The notes beneath the pieces are model-generated. The model worked only from the letters and a program-made list of their open reading frames with translations, ran no database searches and was not told the DNA's origin. DNA of 64,000 nucleotides from Belnapia rosea. Its GTDB lineage: Bacteria > Pseudomonadota > Alphaproteobacteria > Acetobacterales > Acetobacteraceae. The stretch covers positions 1-64,000 of the forward strand of contig NZ_FMZX01000019.1 of assembly GCF_900101615.1 (NCBI RefSeq), given 5' to 3'. Below are positions 27,533 to 37,020 of this stretch, in pieces. Every line of letters begins with the position of its first letter. Position 1 is the first letter of the stretch. The translations under genes and the position numbers were made by a program.

Positions 27533-29197
27533 ATGCCGCTGCGCCGCCTTGCCTTCGCCCTGCTCTGCCTGGCCCTGTGCGGGCTGCTGCTCTGGCTCGC
27601 CGCGCGGGTGATGGCGCCGGGCGGCTGGACCGCCTGGGAGGTGCTGGCCTTCCTCTGCTTTGCCGGCACGGCGCCCTGGACGGCGCTCTGCGCCGGGAAC
27701 GCGCTGGTCGGCCTCGCCATCCTGCTGGGCACACGGCATCCGCCGGCTGCGGTGCTGCCGGCGTTGCGGCATGCGCGGCCGCCAAGTGGGCGGCTGCACA
27801 CCGCCATCGCCGTCTGCATCCGGAACGAGGAGATGGCTCAGGTCCTGCCGCCTCTTGCCCGCCTGCTGGACGGGCTGGCCGTGGCGGGGGCGGCACAGCA
27901 TTTCACCCTCTGGTTCCTCTCCGACACCCAGGATCCGGCGCTGGCGACGGCGGAGGAGGCGGCGATCGAGGAGTTCCGCGCCCGCCATCCCCGCACGCGC
28001 TACCGGCGGCGCAGCCGCAATGCCGGGTTCAAGGCCGGCAATGTGATGGATTTCCTCGACCATCACGCCGAGGGAGCGGCGCTGATGCTCTGCCTCGATG
28101 CGGATAGCGAGATGTCGGCGCAGGCGGTCCTCCGCCTCGTCGGCTGCATGGAGGCAGACCACCGCATCGCCATCCTGCAGCAGCTCATCGCCGGGCGGCC
28201 GGCGGCGGCGGCCTTCCCGCGGCTGTTCCAGTTCGGCATGCGCGCCGGGATGCGCGCCTGGGCGATGGGGCAAGCCTGGTGGCAGGGGCCGGATGGACCG
28301 TATTGGGGGCACAATGCCCTCATCCGCATCGAGCCCTTCCGCCGCCACTGCCGGCTGGAGGCGCTGCCGGATGGCAGCCCCATCCTGTCCCATGACCAGG
28401 TGGAGGCGGTGCGGCTGCATGCCGCCGGCTGGAAGGTCTGCTGCCTGCCGGACGAGGCGGGGAGCCTCGAGGGCAACCCGCCGGCCCTGCCCGAATTCAT
28501 GGCGCGCGACCTGCGCTGGGCGGCGGGCAACATGCAGTATTTCGCCCTGCTCCGCCTGCCAGGCCTCACCTGGATGGGGCGCTGGCAACTGCTGCAGGCC
28601 ATCCTGCTCTTCCTCGGGGCGCCGCTCTGGACCGGCGTGCTGGTCTTTGCCGCGCTGAATGCCGCGAATGGCGGGGCGGTGGCGACGCCGGGCGGTTCGC
28701 TGCTGGCGCTGATGGCCGTGACCTGGACAATGCTGCATGCGCCGAAGCTTTGCGGCTATGCCGAGGTGCTGCTCAAGCCGGGGCTCGCCGAGGCCTATGG
28801 CGGGCGGGGCGCCCTGCTACGTGGCGCGGTGGCGGAGCTTGTCTTCACCACACTGTTGGACCCGGTCAGCATCCTCAACAAGGCGATGTTCCTGGCTGCC
28901 CTGCCCTTCGGCGCGCGGCAGGGCTGGGCGCCCCAGAACCGGGCAGCGCGCGGTATCTCTTGGGTGGATGCGGCGCGGCTGCTCTGGCCGCACACGCTGT
29001 TCGGCGCGGCGATCTTCGGCCTGCTGCTGGTGGCGGCGCCGGGGGCGCTGGCTTGGGCGCTGCCGCCGGCGGGCGGGCTGCTGCTCGCCATTCCCTTCTG
29101 CGTGGCGACCGCATCGCCCCGCCTGTCGGACCGGCTGCGCCGCATGGGCCTCGCCGCGACGCCGGAGGAGAGGGTCACAGAAGCGTTGCCGCATTGA
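27533..29197 (+). CDS. OpgH/MdoH-like membrane glucosyltransferase
   Basis: 554 residues. Two N-terminal membrane segments, a GT2 cytosolic domain with HTAIAVCIRNEE, the DxD motif in LCLDADSEMS, the acceptor motif ILSHDQVEA and RDLRWAAGNMQY (an R/QxxRW motif), then several C-terminal membrane helices. This pattern matches OpgH, which makes the beta-1,2 backbone of osmoregulated periplasmic glucans. It is shorter than E. coli OpgH (847) because the long N-terminal region is missing, and no opgG is adjacent. A PLD-type lipoprotein gene follows after 31 bases. Confidence 0.82.
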   Translation: MPLRRLAFALLCLALCGLLLWLAARVMAPGGWTAWEVLAFLCFAGTAPWTALCAGNALVGLAILLGTRHPPAAVLPALRHARPPSGRLHTAIAVCIRNEEMAQVLPPLARLLDGLAVAGAAQHFTLWFLSDTQDPALATAEEAAIEEFRARHPRTRYRRRSRNAGFKAGNVMDFLDHHAEGAALMLCLDADSEMSAQAVLRLVGCMEADHRIAILQQLIAGRPAAAAFPRLFQFGMRAGMRAWAMGQAWWQGPDGPYWGHNALIRIEPFRRHCRLEALPDGSPILSHDQVEAVRLHAAGWKVCCLPDEAGSLEGNPPALPEFMARDLRWAAGNMQYFALLRLPGLTWMGRWQLLQAILLFLGAPLWTGVLVFAALNAANGGAVATPGGSLLALMAVTWTMLHAPKLCGYAEVLLKPGLAEAYGGRGALLRGAVAELVFTTLLDPVSILNKAMFLAALPFGARQGWAPQNRAARGISWVDAARLLWPHTLFGAAIFGLLLVAAPGALAWALPPAGGLLLAIPFCVATASPRLSDRLRRMGLAATPEERVTEALPH

Positions 29198-29228
29198 AAC
29201 GGAGTGGCAGCGGCGGCGTTGTCTCGCA

Positions 29229-30503
29229 ATGAGCATCACCCGCCGCGGCCTCGGCACCATCGGGGCCGCCACCCTGTCAGCCTGCGCGCAGATCCCGGTC
29301 CTGCCGGAGGGCCCCTCGGACCCGATGGAGCGGCAGATGCTGCTGGCCGAGGTGCTGGACGGCGCCCCGCTGCATGCCGGCAACTGGGTCGAGGTACTGG
29401 ACGGTGGGGTTGCGATGTTCAATGCCACCTTCCGGGCCATCGCCGGGGCGACGGATCATGTGAATATCGAATTCTACATCCTCCAGGATGTTCGCCTCCC
29501 CGGCCTCGAGGGCCCCTCGCTGTTCGAGCTGCTGCTGGTGAAGCTGGCGCAGGGCGTGGCGGTGAACATCATCCATGACGGCTACGGCTCCTCCGGGACC
29601 GACTTCCGGGCCTTGCGGGCGGCCGGCGCGCAGACGCTGGAATTCCACCCGCTCGACCCGCTGGCGGCGAAGCGGGGCTGGATGCCGAATGACCGGGACC
29701 ACCGCAAGCTGCTGGTGGTGGATGGCCGCATCGGCATCATCGGCGGGGTCAATCTCGATCGCGTCTACCAGAACCCCTGCGGCACCGGCGCGACGCCGAC
29801 CGATCCGGAGGCGGCCTGCTGGCACGACACCTCCATCCGCATCGAGGGGCCGGCGGTTGCCTCGCTGCAGCGATTGTTCTTCGAAACCTGGGAACGGGAG
29901 GAGGGGGCACCGCTGCCGCGGCGCGACTGGTATCCGCGCCTGGCGCCGGTGGGGCCAGCACGCATCCGCATCCTCGGCAGTGCGCCCGGCGAGCGGAAGC
30001 CGCGCTACTACGTCACGCTCGTCTCGGCGATGGAGGCAGCGCGGGAGCGGATCTGGCTCTGCACCGGCTATTTCGTGCCGACCTGGCAGCAGCGCCGCGT
30101 GCTGCGTGCCGCCGCGCGCCGCGGGGTGCAGGTGCGGCTGCTGCTACCCTCCGTCAGCGACAGCCAGGAGGCGCTGAACGCCCAGCATGCCGCCTATGAC
30201 GACATGCTGGAGGCCGGCGTCGAGATTCATGAAGTCGTCGACGGCGTGCTGCATGGCAAGATCGTCGTGGTGGATGGCGTGTGGTCGGCCGTCGGCTCCT
30301 CCAACCTCGACCGGCGCAGCGTCGCCTGGAACAACGAGGCGGATGCGATCGTGCTCGGCCGCGAGACGGCGGTGACCCTGGAACGCATCCTCGAACGGGA
30401 ATTCGGCCGGTCCAGGCCGGTGAAGCTCGATGAATGGGAGCGGCGCGGCCTCGGCGCGCGGCTGCGCGAGCAATCCTCCCGGCTGTTCCTCGACCTGCTC
30501 TGA
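29229..30503 (+). CDS. phospholipase D-like (cardiolipin synthase-type) exported protein
   Basis: 424 residues with two HKD sites: DHRKLLVVDGRIGIIGGVNL and HGKIVVVDGVWSAVGSSNLD. The N terminus MSITRRGLGTIGAATLSAC has a twin arginine and a lipobox-like LSAC, so it may be exported and lipid-anchored, unlike classical cardiolipin synthases with two membrane helices. ATG 29229 is chosen because it starts this signal; the open frame further upstream lies inside the glucosyltransferase gene. Likely phosphatidyl transfer on phospholipids, and possible head-group donation to periplasmic glucans is inference. Confidence 0.85.
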   Translation: MSITRRGLGTIGAATLSACAQIPVLPEGPSDPMERQMLLAEVLDGAPLHAGNWVEVLDGGVAMFNATFRAIAGATDHVNIEFYILQDVRLPGLEGPSLFELLLVKLAQGVAVNIIHDGYGSSGTDFRALRAAGAQTLEFHPLDPLAAKRGWMPNDRDHRKLLVVDGRIGIIGGVNLDRVYQNPCGTGATPTDPEAACWHDTSIRIEGPAVASLQRLFFETWEREEGAPLPRRDWYPRLAPVGPARIRILGSAPGERKPRYYVTLVSAMEAARERIWLCTGYFVPTWQQRRVLRAAARRGVQVRLLLPSVSDSQEALNAQHAAYDDMLEAGVEIHEVVDGVLHGKIVVVDGVWSAVGSSNLDRRSVAWNNEADAIVLGRETAVTLERILEREFGRSRPVKLDEWERRGLGARLREQSSRLFLDLL

Positions 30504-31931
30504 TCAGCCGGGCCGCGGCCAGCTGGCCGGCGGCATGGGCTGCATCGCCGTGTAGTCCGGCTCCTCCCGCGCGCCGAGGCCGGGCAGGTCGAGCGAGGCG
30601 AGTTCCAAGGCACCGTCGCGGATGCGGAGGCGCGGGCCGCGTGGCGTGTCGGCATAGAGGTCGGGATGGGCCTCCATGAAGCGCACCGCCTCCGCCTTGG
30701 GGCGGCCGTTGAAGCCATCGACGAAGTGGTGTCCGTTGCGCTCGACATGGGCAAGGCCGAGCAGCGCCACCAATGCGAGGTCCTGCTGCACGCAGACGCC
30801 CGCGAGCGTCGTCAGGTCCTCGCCGGTCATGAAGTACTCGCCGCCTTCGGCGTTCCAGGCCCGGCAGCGGGCAGCATTCAGCAGCGAGCGCCAGATCCCT
30901 TTGCAGGATTTGGAGGAGACGCCGGCATAGCCGAGGTCTTTCGCCTGCACGAAGGCGTCGAGTGCGCCGTCGCTCTCGTCGATGATGACGGGACGCATGG
31001 CGGCCAGCGCGGCCATGCCCGTTTCCAGCGCACGAGCCCGCTTCACCGGCTGCTCAATGTAGCGGACGGAGGCCGAGAGGCGGCGGAGGCGCGGCTCCGC
31101 CTCCATTGCCCGCCACAGCTCGGCAGCGCCCTCGGCATCGGCATATTGCTCGTTGCCGTCGAGCGAGACATGGTAGTCGTGCTGCCGATCGAGCACCGCG
31201 GCGATGCGGCACAGCCGGTCCAAATCCGCGGCGACGTCACCGGCGACCTTCAGCTTCCACCAGCCATGGCGATAGGTGGCGGCGACCTCCTCCAGCGTCT
31301 CCGGCAAGCCGTCCCCGACGCGGCTGCGCTGCTCGGCGGCGGCAATGGGATCGACGAGGCCGACGGTGTGCCGGGCCTGGATGCGGCGCGCCGGGCGCAG
31401 CCCCGCCAGCATCGCGCCGAAGTCGAAGCCGGCGAGGTCGGGCGCCACGGCATGCGGCGCCATGCCGCCGATATTGCCCTGCATGCCGGTGAAGACGGAG
31501 GTGCCCCGCAGCTTCAGCAGCGCATCCAGCGCGGCGCGATCAACCAGCGCACGGCCATAACTGGCGACCAGCGGGTTCAGCCCCTCCTCCCCGCAGGCCG
31601 CGACATGCGCGGCATGCGTGTCGGCGAAATGGCCGAAGGCCGTATTGGCGCCGGCAGCGAGCGAGGCCTCGGCGGCCAGTTCCAGCGCGCGGCGAAGCTG
31701 GTGCTCATTCTGTGCATCGCTCAGCGCCGGGTCCTTGTCGAACCATTTGGCAGCGAGGGATTCCGCGGCGATGCCCCAGCCTTCCCGCCCGGCCTCGTCG
31801 CGGATGCGGGCGCGCAGCACCGCCTGCCGCCCCTCGGTCACGGTGATGACGCCGAAGCGGAAGGGCAGGCGCAGGGTGAAGGGCCATTCCCGCCGCTCGA
31901 TCTCGAGGATGCGGAAGCGCGGCGCCGTCAT
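30504..31931 (-). CDS. enolase-superfamily (mandelate racemase/muconate cycloisomerase-like) enzyme
   Basis: 475 residues. The C-terminal barrel carries KLKVAGD (KxK base), D in VSLDGNEQY, E in YIEQPVKRA, and D/E in VIIDESDGALDAF with SSKSCKG following, in the order expected for metal-binding and catalytic residues of the enolase superfamily. Such enzymes abstract a proton alpha to a carboxylate. Longer than mandelate racemase (about 360), with an unusual N-terminal capping domain. It overlaps the upstream sugar-isomerase-type gene as ATGA, suggesting a sugar-acid pathway (inference). Confidence 0.78.
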   Translation of the reverse strand: MTAPRFRILEIERREWPFTLRLPFRFGVITVTEGRQAVLRARIRDEAGREGWGIAAESLAAKWFDKDPALSDAQNEHQLRRALELAAEASLAAGANTAFGHFADTHAAHVAACGEEGLNPLVASYGRALVDRAALDALLKLRGTSVFTGMQGNIGGMAPHAVAPDLAGFDFGAMLAGLRPARRIQARHTVGLVDPIAAAEQRSRVGDGLPETLEEVAATYRHGWWKLKVAGDVAADLDRLCRIAAVLDRQHDYHVSLDGNEQYADAEGAAELWRAMEAEPRLRRLSASVRYIEQPVKRARALETGMAALAAMRPVIIDESDGALDAFVQAKDLGYAGVSSKSCKGIWRSLLNAARCRAWNAEGGEYFMTGEDLTTLAGVCVQQDLALVALLGLAHVERNGHHFVDGFNGRPKAEAVRFMEAHPDLYADTPRGPRLRIRDGALELASLDLPGLGAREEPDYTAMQPMPPASWPRPG

Positions 31932-32749
31932 GCCAAGCTCTCCAGCACGCCACGCAGGTAGCCGGCGGCGAATGCGGCGCAGCCCGGCCCGTCGGGGCGG
32001 TAGTCGAAGGGCTCCACCCCGCACCAGCCGGCATAATCGTGGCGGTGCAGCGCGGCGAGGATGGGGGCGAAGCGGTCCTCCCCCTGCCCCGGCGCGCGGC
32101 GGTTGCGGTCGTTCAGGTGGATATGGGCGATGAGGCCGCTGGGCAGCCAGCGCTCAAGCAGCGCGGCGGCCGGCTCCGCCTCGCCATTCCCGGCGGCCGA
32201 GACGTCGAGCATGGTCCGCAGCGCCGGGCTGCCGATGCGCTCTACGATGGCCACCGCCTCGGCGACGGTCGTCGCCCAGTTGGTCTCGCGTGCAGCCAGC
32301 GGCTCCAGGCAATAGGTGACACCGGAGGCAGCGGCCCAGCTGGCGATGCGGGCCACGCACTCCTCGGCCCGGGCCGCATCTCCCGTCGCCACGACCTGCC
32401 GCTGCGCGGGAGAGCCGTGCACCAGGAGGCCGGCGCCAAGATCGGCGGCAAGGCCGATCAGCCGCTCGATCACGTCAAGGGTGCGGGCACGGATGGCCGG
32501 GTCGGCCGTGGTGATGGAGAGGCCAGCCGGCGCCACCAGCAACCAGTGCAGCCCGCTGATCGCGATGCCCGCCTCGGCAGCCGCGCGGCGCAACGCCAAT
32601 CGCTGCGTGGCGGGCAGGCGATGCGGGGCCTCCGCATCGAGGGTGAAGGGGGCGATCTCCAGCCCGGCATAGCCGAGCGAGGCCGCCATGTCGCACTGCG
32701 CGCCAAAGGGCAGCGCACGCAGGACCTCGTTGCACAGGGCCAGTCGCAT
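31928..32749 (-). CDS. sugar phosphate isomerase/epimerase-like TIM barrel
   Basis: 273 residues of the AP-endonuclease-2/xylose isomerase-like fold. MRLALCNEVL at the start, GYAGLEIAPF, ISGLHWLL, CLEPLAARETNWATT, TMLDVSAAGN, IAHIHLNDRNRRAPGQGED and WCGVEPFDYRPDG give the metal-binding Glu, Asp and His positions of the family. Probably isomerises or epimerises a keto-sugar. First gene of a two-gene operon with the enolase-superfamily enzyme (4-base overlap). Confidence 0.85.
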   Translation of the reverse strand: MRLALCNEVLRALPFGAQCDMAASLGYAGLEIAPFTLDAEAPHRLPATQRLALRRAAAEAGIAISGLHWLLVAPAGLSITTADPAIRARTLDVIERLIGLAADLGAGLLVHGSPAQRQVVATGDAARAEECVARIASWAAASGVTYCLEPLAARETNWATTVAEAVAIVERIGSPALRTMLDVSAAGNGEAEPAAALLERWLPSGLIAHIHLNDRNRRAPGQGEDRFAPILAALHRHDYAGWCGVEPFDYRPDGPGCAAFAAGYLRGVLESLA

Positions 32750-33288
32750 GGCGGTCCGTCTCCCCTTTCGGGGAATGCTAGAGCGGATCCACCAGCGCCG
32801 TACACGGGCGAGAATGGCGTGACGATCAGCAGCACCTCCCGGTCCGCGCTGCCCTGGCGCAGGCGGCGGAACCGGGCGTCACCGAGCGGACGGGTCGGAT
32901 GGCGAGGCGATCCTCGCTGCCTGCCGGCGGTGCTGAACGACCCCACCATCACCAGAAGCATGAATAACATTCAACCTTATGGACAATTGAAAACGTCACA
33001 TTCGTGCGTTTTGATTCCGCAATATGCAGGGTATTCTTGAGTTTCCAGGCGGATTTTGAATTTCCGTATCAGCAACATATAATATATTCAACGCTTGTAG
33101 TTGGTAATCTTTATCGCTTAGACCGGCGCCACCGGCGGGACAGAGCCGGGCCGGGGCTGGCCGACGCCACCCGGACATCGCCAGCCGCGGAGCCAGGAAA
33201 GGGACCATTTCCGGCTGTGGCCCGGCGCGGCCGTAGGGTCGCCGGGCCTCACCTTCGCGGCGTGTTTCCATTTGGGGGTTTGCAAATT
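32750..33288. other. 539-base promoter region with an AT-rich island
   Basis: About 32955-33120 is markedly AT-rich compared with the rest of the window and contains the promoter listed separately. The following 170 bases up to the GH16-like start are GC-rich and would form a long, possibly structured 5' leader. No coding sequence is recognised. Confidence 0.5.
33056..33083 (+). promoter_or_regulatory. near-consensus sigma-70 promoter for the GH16-like gene
   Basis: TTGAAT at 33056-33061 and TATAAT at 33078-33083 with a 16-base spacer inside an AT-rich island. Transcription would begin near 33090, leaving a leader of about 200 bases before the GH16-like start. Such a perfect -10 box is rare in GC-rich DNA. 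Confidence 0.55.
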
Positions 33289-33984
33289 ATGGCCGCGACA
33301 TTCGTCGAGACTTTCGACAACGGGGTTGGTGCGCTTAATCACGTCTGGGGCAATGCGCGCATTGACACCAGCACCAAGGGCGAGATTACGATCACCGGCC
33401 CCGGCGGGTTCATGCAACGCCCGCATGATGATTCCGCGGGCCATGGCTACGGGACCTATTCGGTCGTCGCCTCCATCGAGGGCAATGCCAAGGGGCCGGC
33501 GGCGCTGCTTTGGCCGGGCGATGACGTGTGGCCGGGGCCGGAATACGACATCCTCGAAGTCATCAACGGCAAGCCCTATGGCACCGTGCACTACAAGGGC
33601 GGCGATGGCGGCGACGGCTATTCCTCGGTGTTCTACGAGGATATCGACGAGAGCAAGGTGCATACCTACACGCTCGACTGGCAGCCCGGCAGCATCACCT
33701 ACGCCGTCGACGGCAAGACGATGGGGACCATCACCAAGAATGTCGGTGCCGACCATGCGCATGGCGGCGTCAACGAGGTCTTCGGCCTGATGAACACCAA
33801 TTGGCACACCTCGATGACGGTTTATGAGGTGTCCTACACGCCGATGGGGCAGGACAGTGGGGCCGCCCCCTCCGCCAATGCCGCACCGGACAGCGCGGTG
33901 GCTGGGACGGAGGCGATCGACTGGCACGCGCTGGCCGCCATCGCCACCGCGAATTACGAAGCCACGGGCATGTGGTTCATCTGA
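33289..33984 (+). CDS. glycoside hydrolase family 16-like protein
   Basis: 231 residues. The GH16 catalytic signature ExDxxE appears as E85-Y-D87-I-L-E90 in WPGPEYDILEV, followed by GTVHYKGG, HTYTLDWQPGSITYAVDGK and a closing beta strand. GH16 enzymes cut beta-1,3/1,4-glucans, galactans or related polysaccharides, or transfer glycans. There is no N-terminal signal peptide (it begins MAATFVETFDNG), and the C terminus after the catalytic domain is short and ends ATGMWFI; secretion by a type I route is possible but unproven. The start follows a strong promoter and long leader. Confidence 0.8.
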   Translation: MAATFVETFDNGVGALNHVWGNARIDTSTKGEITITGPGGFMQRPHDDSAGHGYGTYSVVASIEGNAKGPAALLWPGDDVWPGPEYDILEVINGKPYGTVHYKGGDGGDGYSSVFYEDIDESKVHTYTLDWQPGSITYAVDGKTMGTITKNVGADHAHGGVNEVFGLMNTNWHTSMTVYEVSYTPMGQDSGAAPSANAAPDSAVAGTEAIDWHALAAIATANYEATGMWFI

Positions 33985-34237
33985 GCCGTGCCACGCGCCC
34001 CGGGGTCAACCCCGGGGTGCTTCCGCCCGGGCAGTCCTGTCCGCATCGCAGCAGGCTGCCCTCCAGTGCCGGGGTTGCCTCGGCTGCGCCGAAATCGCCC
34101 TGGCCGTCTGCACGGGGAAAGTTGCGTAGCGTCGCCGGGACGACATCCGGTCAAAACGCTGCCGTGATACTGATCACACCCGCATCAAAACGCCCTTCGG
34201 CCCGGCGACCGATGGCGCAGCGCCGCGTTACGGCGCC

Positions 34238-34582
34238 ATGAACAAGATCATTCCGCGACTGCGCTCCGAAACCTTCAACGAGGCATTCGAAGCATTCGAA
34301 AATGCGTTCCTCAAGGCACTGACGAGGCCACATCCGCTCGTCTTCGAGACGCACGAGACCGTCATGGGCGCCCTGCGGGACATGGCGGACGACGATGCCG
34401 CGGCGAAGCTGCGGAACGCCGAGCTCAGCCTGCTGCGGCATGCGAGTGGCGAGCGGCCGCTTCGCGCGCCCGACGTCGAAAGGCTGATCAGCGTGCTGGA
34501 GCTGGATGACATCGAGGCCTTGCAGAGCGCGGCGATGCGCTATCGGTCGGCCATGGCGCACCAGGTCCATCGCGCCGCCTGA
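34238..34582 (+). CDS. hypothetical protein, 114 residues
   Basis: A charged, largely helical protein: MNKIIPRLRSETFNEAFEAFENAFLKAL, then ETHETVMGALRDMADDDAAAKLRNAELSLL. No signal peptide, membrane segment or known domain is seen. It stands alone 253 bases after the GH16-like gene. Codon use resembles its neighbours, which favours it being real. Function unknown. Confidence 0.55.
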   Translation: MNKIIPRLRSETFNEAFEAFENAFLKALTRPHPLVFETHETVMGALRDMADDDAAAKLRNAELSLLRHASGERPLRAPDVERLISVLELDDIEALQSAAMRYRSAMAHQVHRAA

Positions 34583-34698
34583 GCCAGTGGTGGTCCGTCC
34601 CGTCCCGGCGACACCCGGAGGATGTCGGCATCGGGGCGCCGGGGCATGATCCAGCCTGATCACCGGGCCGCGTGCCTCGCGCGCCCGGCGATCAGGCC

Positions 34699-37020
34699 TT
34701 AGTCCCCTTGCAGCGCCGCCCAGACGCGCGGCGGCGTCAGTGGCATCTGCAGCCGGTCGACTGCCGCTTCATGGCCGGCGCGGACCAGCGCATCGGCCAC
34801 GGCGCTGACCAGGGCGGGCGTGGCGCCGATGGTGCCGAGCTCGCCGACGCCCTTCACCCCGAGCGGGTTAGTGCGGCAGGGGATGGACTGGTCGAGCGCG
34901 GTGACATAGCCGGTGGCGAGGTCGGCGCGTGGCATGGCGTAGTCCATGAAGCTGGCCGAGAGCGGCTGCCCATTCTCCGGGTCGTAGGCCACCTGCTCGC
35001 AGAGCGCCTGGCCGAGCCCCTGCAGCGCTCCGCCGACGATCTGCCCCTCGACGATCATCGGGTTGACGACGCGGCCAGCGTCATTGGCCGAGACATAGGA
35101 GAGCACATCGACGGCGCCGGTCTCCGGGTCGACCTCCACCTCGCAGACATGGCAGCCATTGGGCCAGGTCGGGCCTGAGACCGAGTGGCTGATATCGACG
35201 AAGATGCGCCCCTCGGGCTGGCGGGCGGCGAGGTCGAACAGGCCGATCCGCCGGTCGGTGCCGGCGACGCGGATCACCGCATCCTGGTATTCGAGATCGG
35301 CCGCGGCGGCCTCGAGCGCCTCGGAGGCGAGGTCCTTCGCCGCCTCCACCGCACGGTCGGAGGCGACGCGGATGGCGGAGCCGGCGGTGAAGAGCGAGCG
35401 GGAGCCGGCGCTGCCGAAGCCGCTGCCGCGATCGGAATCGCCAAGCACGACCGTGATCTGCTCGATCGGCACGCCGAAGGCATCGACGACAAGCTGGGCA
35501 TAGCTCGTGGCGATGCCCTGGCCCATGGCCTGGGTGGTGGCATAGACCTCGATCTCGCCCTCACCCTTCACCGCGACGGTGACGCGCTCCTCGAAGACAT
35601 TGCCGCCGGTCCATTCGAGGAAGGTGGCGATGCCGCGCCCGCGCAGCTTGCCCGCCGCGCGCGAGGCCCCGGCGCGGCCATCGAATCCGGCCCAGTCGGC
35701 GGCGGCGAGGCCCTCGTCGAGGATCTGCGCGAAGCTGCCGCTGTCATAGGTCTGGCCCATGGCGTTGGTGTAGGGCATCTGCTCCGGGCGGATCATGTTG
35801 CGCCGGCGCAGCTCGGCGGGGTCGAGCCCCATCTTGCGGGCGGCGGCGTCCATCAGCCGCTCGATCAGGTAGATCGCCTCCGGCCGCCCGGCGCCGCGAT
35901 AGGGCGCGGTCGGCGCAGCGTTGGTCAGCAGCGCGGTGAAGCGCAGGTCGATGGTGCGGATGTCGTAGATGCTGGTCGAGACCCAGGGGCCGATCATCAG
36001 CTGGATGGCGACGCCCGAGGCGCGCTGGTAGGCGCCCATATCGGCCAGGGTGCGGACGCGGAGGGCGAGCACGCGGCCCTCGGCATCGAGGGCCAGCTCC
36101 GCCCGGCTCTCCGTGCCGCGGCCATGGGTTGCCGAGAGGAAATCCTCGAGCCGGGTCGCCGCCCATTTCACGGGGCGCTGGAGCTGGCGGGCCGCGAAGG
36201 CGACGACGCCGTCCTCCGGGTAGAGGCCGGTCTTCATGCCGAAGCCGCCGCCGACATCGCCGACCAGCACGCGCACTTGCGAGGGATCGATGCCGAGGAT
36301 CTCCTTCGCCAGCGTGTCGCGCGCGCCGGAGGGCATCTGGCTGCTGAGGCGGAGGGTGATGCGCCCGCTCGCCGCGTCGTAGTCGGCGAGGGCCATGCGC
36401 GGCTCCATCGATGCCGGAGCGAGGCGCTGGTTCACCAGGTCGAGTGCCACGGTATGCGCGGCGGCGGCGAAGGCCGCTTCGGCCGCGGCGGCATCGCCGT
36501 AATGCGTCTCGGCGACGACATTGCCGGTGGCCGCCGGCCAGACCAGCGGCGCGCCCGGCGCGGCGGCCTGGGCAAGGCCGATAACGGCGGGCAGTTCCTC
36601 GTACTCGACCTCGATGGCCTCGGCGGCGTCGCGGGCCTGGCCGGGGCTCTCGGCGATGACCGCGGCGACCGCCTCGCCAGCGAAGCGCACCATGTCGGTG
36701 GCGAGGATCGGGCGTGGCGGCGCGGCGAGCGGCGAGCCGTCCGGCCGCTTGAAGGGCAGCGCGACGCCGAGCGGCTTCACCCCGGCGGCGGCGAGGTCGG
36801 CGCCGGTGAGCACCGCCAGCACGCCGGGCATGGCCGCCGCCGCCGCGGTGTCGAGGCCACGCAGGCGGGCATGGGCATGGGGCGAGCGGAGGAAGACGAG
36901 ATGCGCCTGGCCCGGCAGCGACACATCGTCGGTGAAGCGCCCGGCGCCGGCGAGCAGCGCCGCATCCTCGATCCGCCGCACCTTCTGGCCGCTGCCGAAG
37001 CGGCCGAAGCCGGAATCCAT
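34699..37020 (-). CDS. xanthine dehydrogenase family molybdopterin-binding (large) subunit
   Basis: 773 residues of the molybdenum hydroxylase large-subunit family. RRIEDAALLAGAGRFTDD, VGGGFGMKTGLYPED (VGGGFGxK motif), PYRGAGRPEAIYLIERL and the active-site glutamate loop GVKGVGELGTIGATPA are present. It lacks the AYRCSFR loop of CO dehydrogenase. Expected reaction: hydroxylation of an aldehyde or N-heterocycle. The FAD and 2Fe-2S subunits that normally accompany it are absent from the neighbourhood, so either they are encoded elsewhere or the gene is an orphan. ATG 37020 begins the conserved N terminus. Confidence 0.9.
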   Translation of the reverse strand: MDSGFGRFGSGQKVRRIEDAALLAGAGRFTDDVSLPGQAHLVFLRSPHAHARLRGLDTAAAAAMPGVLAVLTGADLAAAGVKPLGVALPFKRPDGSPLAAPPRPILATDMVRFAGEAVAAVIAESPGQARDAAEAIEVEYEELPAVIGLAQAAAPGAPLVWPAATGNVVAETHYGDAAAAEAAFAAAAHTVALDLVNQRLAPASMEPRMALADYDAASGRITLRLSSQMPSGARDTLAKEILGIDPSQVRVLVGDVGGGFGMKTGLYPEDGVVAFAARQLQRPVKWAATRLEDFLSATHGRGTESRAELALDAEGRVLALRVRTLADMGAYQRASGVAIQLMIGPWVSTSIYDIRTIDLRFTALLTNAAPTAPYRGAGRPEAIYLIERLMDAAARKMGLDPAELRRRNMIRPEQMPYTNAMGQTYDSGSFAQILDEGLAAADWAGFDGRAGASRAAGKLRGRGIATFLEWTGGNVFEERVTVAVKGEGEIEVYATTQAMGQGIATSYAQLVVDAFGVPIEQITVVLGDSDRGSGFGSAGSRSLFTAGSAIRVASDRAVEAAKDLASEALEAAAADLEYQDAVIRVAGTDRRIGLFDLAARQPEGRIFVDISHSVSGPTWPNGCHVCEVEVDPETGAVDVLSYVSANDAGRVVNPMIVEGQIVGGALQGLGQALCEQVAYDPENGQPLSASFMDYAMPRADLATGYVTALDQSIPCRTNPLGVKGVGELGTIGATPALVSAVADALVRAGHEAAVDRLQMPLTPPRVWAALQGD

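Noticed and set aside
26471-28738. 755-codon minus-strand open frame
   Set aside because: It is antisense to the PNPOx-like and OpgH-like genes; the composition is typical of third-position GC bias and no domain is seen.
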